A DNA stretch of 7,000 bases from Lachnospiraceae bacterium (GTDB lineage: Bacteria > Bacillota > Clostridia > Lachnospirales > Lachnospiraceae): positions 1 to 7,000 of the forward strand of contig JAAWLS010000125.1 of the NCBI GenBank assembly GCA_022798035.1, written 5' to 3'. The notes under the pieces were generated by a model. The model made no database searches. It worked only from the letters and a program-made list of their open reading frames with translations, and was not told the origin of the DNA. Position numbers and translations under genes: made by a program. Below, in pieces: positions 4,793-7,000 of the stretch; the first letter of the stretch is position 1, and every line of letters starts with the position of its first letter.

Positions 4793-5557
4793 ATGGTAAG
4801 AATGATTATGCATGGCTGTAACGGAAAAATGGGACAGGTTATCACGAAACTGTGCCAGGAGGATGATAAGATTGAGATTGTAGCGGGCGTCGACCCCTAT
4901 GCAGGAATTGACAATAAATATCCGGTGTTTCAGAGCATTCAGGAATGTGAAGTGGAGGCAGACGTAATTGTGGACTTTGCTTCAGCCCAGGCGGTGGATG
5001 CACTGCTGGAATACTGCAGCGCCAGAAAGATACCTCTGGTTTTGTGTACTACCGGACTGAGCGAAGAGCAGAATGCCAAGGTGGAAGAGACTGCCCGTCA
5101 GACGGCGGTGTTGAAATCTGCCAATATGTCTCTGGGAATCAATATGATGATGGACTTACTTCAGAGAATGGCAAAAATACTAGCGCCTGCGGGATTTGAC
5201 ATGGAAATTGTGGAAAAGCATCACAACCAAAAAGTCGATGCACCCAGCGGGACGGCTCTTGCTCTGGCAGACGCGCTCAACGGGGCCTTTGACAATGCTT
5301 ATCAGTATCAGTATGACAGAACGAAAGAGAGAAAGAAGCGGGAAAAATATGAAATCGGAATTCAGGCAGTTCGGGGCGGCAGTATTGTAGGAGAACACGA
5401 AGTTATTTTTGCAGGCCCCGACGAGGTAATAGAAATCAAACACACGGCATATTCTAAGGCAGTGTTTGGAAAAGGAGCGGTGGAGGCGGCTAAGTTTCTG
5501 GCCGGAAAATCCGCCGGAAAATATGATATGAAAGATGTGGTTGCAGAACAGATATAA
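4793..5557 (+). CDS. dapB: 4-hydroxy-tetrahydrodipicolinate reductase
   Basis: The product reduces the DapA product with NAD(P)H to tetrahydrodipicolinate, the second committed step towards diaminopimelate (for the cell wall) and lysine. At 254 residues it is of normal length. The N-terminal Rossmann part has the nucleotide-binding loop HGCNGKMGQ (7-15), VDFASAQA (60-67) and CTTGLSEEQ (85-93). The family signature EKHHNQKVDAPSGTA (141-155) carries the catalytic H143 and K147 (E. coli His159 and Lys163), and AVRGGSIVGEH (191-201) is also typical. The ATG at 4793 has AGGAGG (4779-4784) 8 nt upstream; an ATG 5 nt earlier is out of frame. It follows dapA after 70 nt that contain a hairpin, and precedes fbp by 25 nt, so all three are probably on one transcript under the lysine riboswitch. 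Confidence 0.97.
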   Translation: MVRMIMHGCNGKMGQVITKLCQEDDKIEIVAGVDPYAGIDNKYPVFQSIQECEVEADVIVDFASAQAVDALLEYCSARKIPLVLCTTGLSEEQNAKVEETARQTAVLKSANMSLGINMMMDLLQRMAKILAPAGFDMEIVEKHHNQKVDAPSGTALALADALNGAFDNAYQYQYDRTKERKKREKYEIGIQAVRGGSIVGEHEVIFAGPDEVIEIKHTAYSKAVFGKGAVEAAKFLAGKSAGKYDMKDVVAEQI

Positions 5558-5582
5558 CAGGAGGGAAAAGGAGACGGTATTT

Positions 5583-7000
5583 ATGGAGACAGCAGATATC
5601 AGATATTTAAAGGGATTGGCGAAACAATATCCGACGATTCCGGCAGCGGCAACAGAAATTATAAATTTACAGGCAATTTTGAGTCTGCCGAAAGGGACGG
5701 AGCATTTTATTACAGATATTCATGGGGAATATGAGCAGTTTCAGCATGTGATGAAAAACGGTTCCGGCGCTATTAAACAGAAGATAGAAGAGGAGTTCGG
5801 CAACAGTCTGTCAGTGGCAGAGAAAAAAGGAATTGCGATTTTAATTTACTATCCGGAACTGAAATTAAAACAAGTGTTAAAGCAGGAAGAGAATCTGGAG
5901 GACTGGTATAAGGTGACATTGTACCGCTTAATTCGGATATGCAAAGGCGCTTCTTCCAAGTACACCCGTTCCAAGGTGCGGAAAGCTCTGCCGAAGGATT
6001 TTGCCTATGTCATAGAAGAACTTCTGACCGGCAGGCCGGATGTTTCCGACCAGGAAGCCTATTACAATGAGATTATCAACTCTGTCATCCGTACGGGAAG
6101 AGCTACGGAGCTGGTAGTTGCATTCTGCAACCTAATCCGCCGGCTGGTGGTGGACCATCTGCATGTGGTGGGAGACATCTATGACAGAGGGCCTTATCCG
6201 AATCTGATTATGGATACTTTAATGGAGCACCACTCTGTGGATATTCAATGGGGCAACCACGATGTGCTGTGGATGGGGGCAGCGGCGGGCAATCTGGCTT
6301 GTATTGCGAATGTCATCCGGATTTCTGCCAGATATGGCAATCTGAACACGTTAGAGGAAGGGTATGGAATCAATCTGATTCCTCTGGTTCGATTTGCACT
6401 GGACAAATACCATGATGATTCCTGCGATGTTTTTCATGTGGATTACCGGGAAGATGAGTATGATGTAAAAGATGTTCAGCTGGACGAAAAGATGCATAAG
6501 GCCATTACCATTATTCAGTTTAAACTGGAAGGACAGATAATCAAAAGACATCCGGAATTCGGCATGGAGCAAAGGCTTCTGCTGGACAAAATGGATTTGG
6601 AAAAAGGCATGGTAACGGTGGAGGGCAAGACTTATCCCCTGAAAGACACTTGTTTCCCTACACTGGATAAAAAAAATCCCTATGAACTATCGCCGGAGGA
6701 AGCAGATGTGATGGACCGGCTGGTGACGGCGTTTATTAACTGCGAGAAACTCCAGAAACACATCCGCTTTTTATACACAAAGGGAAGTCTCTACAAAGTG
6801 TACAATGGAAATCTGCTGTATCACGGCTGCGTTCCTTTTAACGAGGACGGCAGTTTCAAGAAGGTACGGATTTTTGACAAAGAGTACAGTGGAAAAGATT
6901 TGTACGACGTGTTAGAGCACTATGCCAGAAAAGGATACTATTCTATTGACCGTGCAGAGAAGCAGAAAGGATTGGATATTCTGTGGTTTATCTGGCAGAA
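5583..7000 (+). CDS. fbp: Fructose-1,6-bisphosphatase class III (3' end outside window)
   Basis: The frame stays open from the ATG to the window end, showing 472 residues; Firmicute class III enzymes have roughly 640-670, so about a quarter is missing. It hydrolyses fructose 1,6-bisphosphate to fructose 6-phosphate in gluconeogenesis. The metallophosphatase motifs are in order: ITDIHGEYE (43-51, the DxH metal ligands D45 and H47), VVGDIYDRGP (195-204, GDxxDRG) and WGNHDVLWMG (223-232, GNHD). The N-terminal region from METADIRYLKGLAKQYPTIP and the long insert after the GNHD block are typical of this class and unlike ordinary Ser/Thr phosphatases. The start at 5583 has AAGGAG (5568-5573) 9 nt upstream, and an AGGAGG slightly earlier at 5559-5564. 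It lies 25 nt after dapB with no terminator or clear promoter between, suggesting co-transcription with the lysine genes. Further motifs and the C-terminus cannot be judged here. Confidence 0.95.
   Translation, partial: METADIRYLKGLAKQYPTIPAAATEIINLQAILSLPKGTEHFITDIHGEYEQFQHVMKNGSGAIKQKIEEEFGNSLSVAEKKGIAILIYYPELKLKQVLKQEENLEDWYKVTLYRLIRICKGASSKYTRSKVRKALPKDFAYVIEELLTGRPDVSDQEAYYNEIINSVIRTGRATELVVAFCNLIRRLVVDHLHVVGDIYDRGPYPNLIMDTLMEHHSVDIQWGNHDVLWMGAAAGNLACIANVIRISARYGNLNTLEEGYGINLIPLVRFALDKYHDDSCDVFHVDYREDEYDVKDVQLDEKMHKAITIIQFKLEGQIIKRHPEFGMEQRLLLDKMDLEKGMVTVEGKTYPLKDTCFPTLDKKNPYELSPEEADVMDRLVTAFINCEKLQKHIRFLYTKGSLYKVYNGNLLYHGCVPFNEDGSFKKVRIFDKEYSGKDLYDVLEHYARKGYYSIDRAEKQKGLDILWFIWQ

Overview
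The window looks like part of a chromosome from an anaerobic Firmicute of the class Clostridia, most likely Lachnospiraceae. The support is the AGGAGG-type ribosome binding sites, sigma-A-like promoters, a lysine riboswitch ahead of dapA, and a class III (Firmicute-type) fructose-1,6-bisphosphatase. The family assignment is inference from protein style, not a database result. No phage, transposase, CRISPR, rRNA or tRNA was seen.

Left part (1-2144): the tail of a SPOR-like cell-wall-binding protein leads into a promoter and a 281-residue orphan MinD/ParA-type P-loop protein with a degenerate Walker A motif. It converges on a minus-strand cyclophilin (peptidyl-prolyl isomerase), which has its own clear promoter and a rho-independent terminator at 1320-1356.

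Middle part (2145-3401): a 208-residue protein with two apparent OB folds, the second clearly SSB-like, is followed by a 160-residue CobO/CobA-like P-loop protein. The latter keeps the Walker A motif but has lost the usual acidic residue after the Walker B aspartate. No cobalamin genes lie nearby, so its role is open.

Right part (3402-7000): a strong promoter drives a long leader holding a lysine (L-box) riboswitch, a candidate antiterminator, a terminator, and a striking 68-nt palindromic element whose left arm overlaps the terminator T-run. Then come dapA, dapB and fbp, all on the plus strand with short gaps. DapA and DapB catalyse the first two committed steps of the diaminopimelate/lysine branch. 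Fbp, truncated by the window edge, is the gluconeogenic fructose-1,6-bisphosphatase. It begins only 25 nt after dapB, so it may be transcribed with the lysine genes under lysine control. DapA appears to lack several residues of the E. coli lysine feedback site, which fits control by the riboswitch instead.

Most of the window is ordinary core metabolism. The points worth a second look are the palindromic element at the riboswitch terminator, the antiterminator pairing, the dap-fbp linkage, and the three atypical proteins in the left and middle parts.
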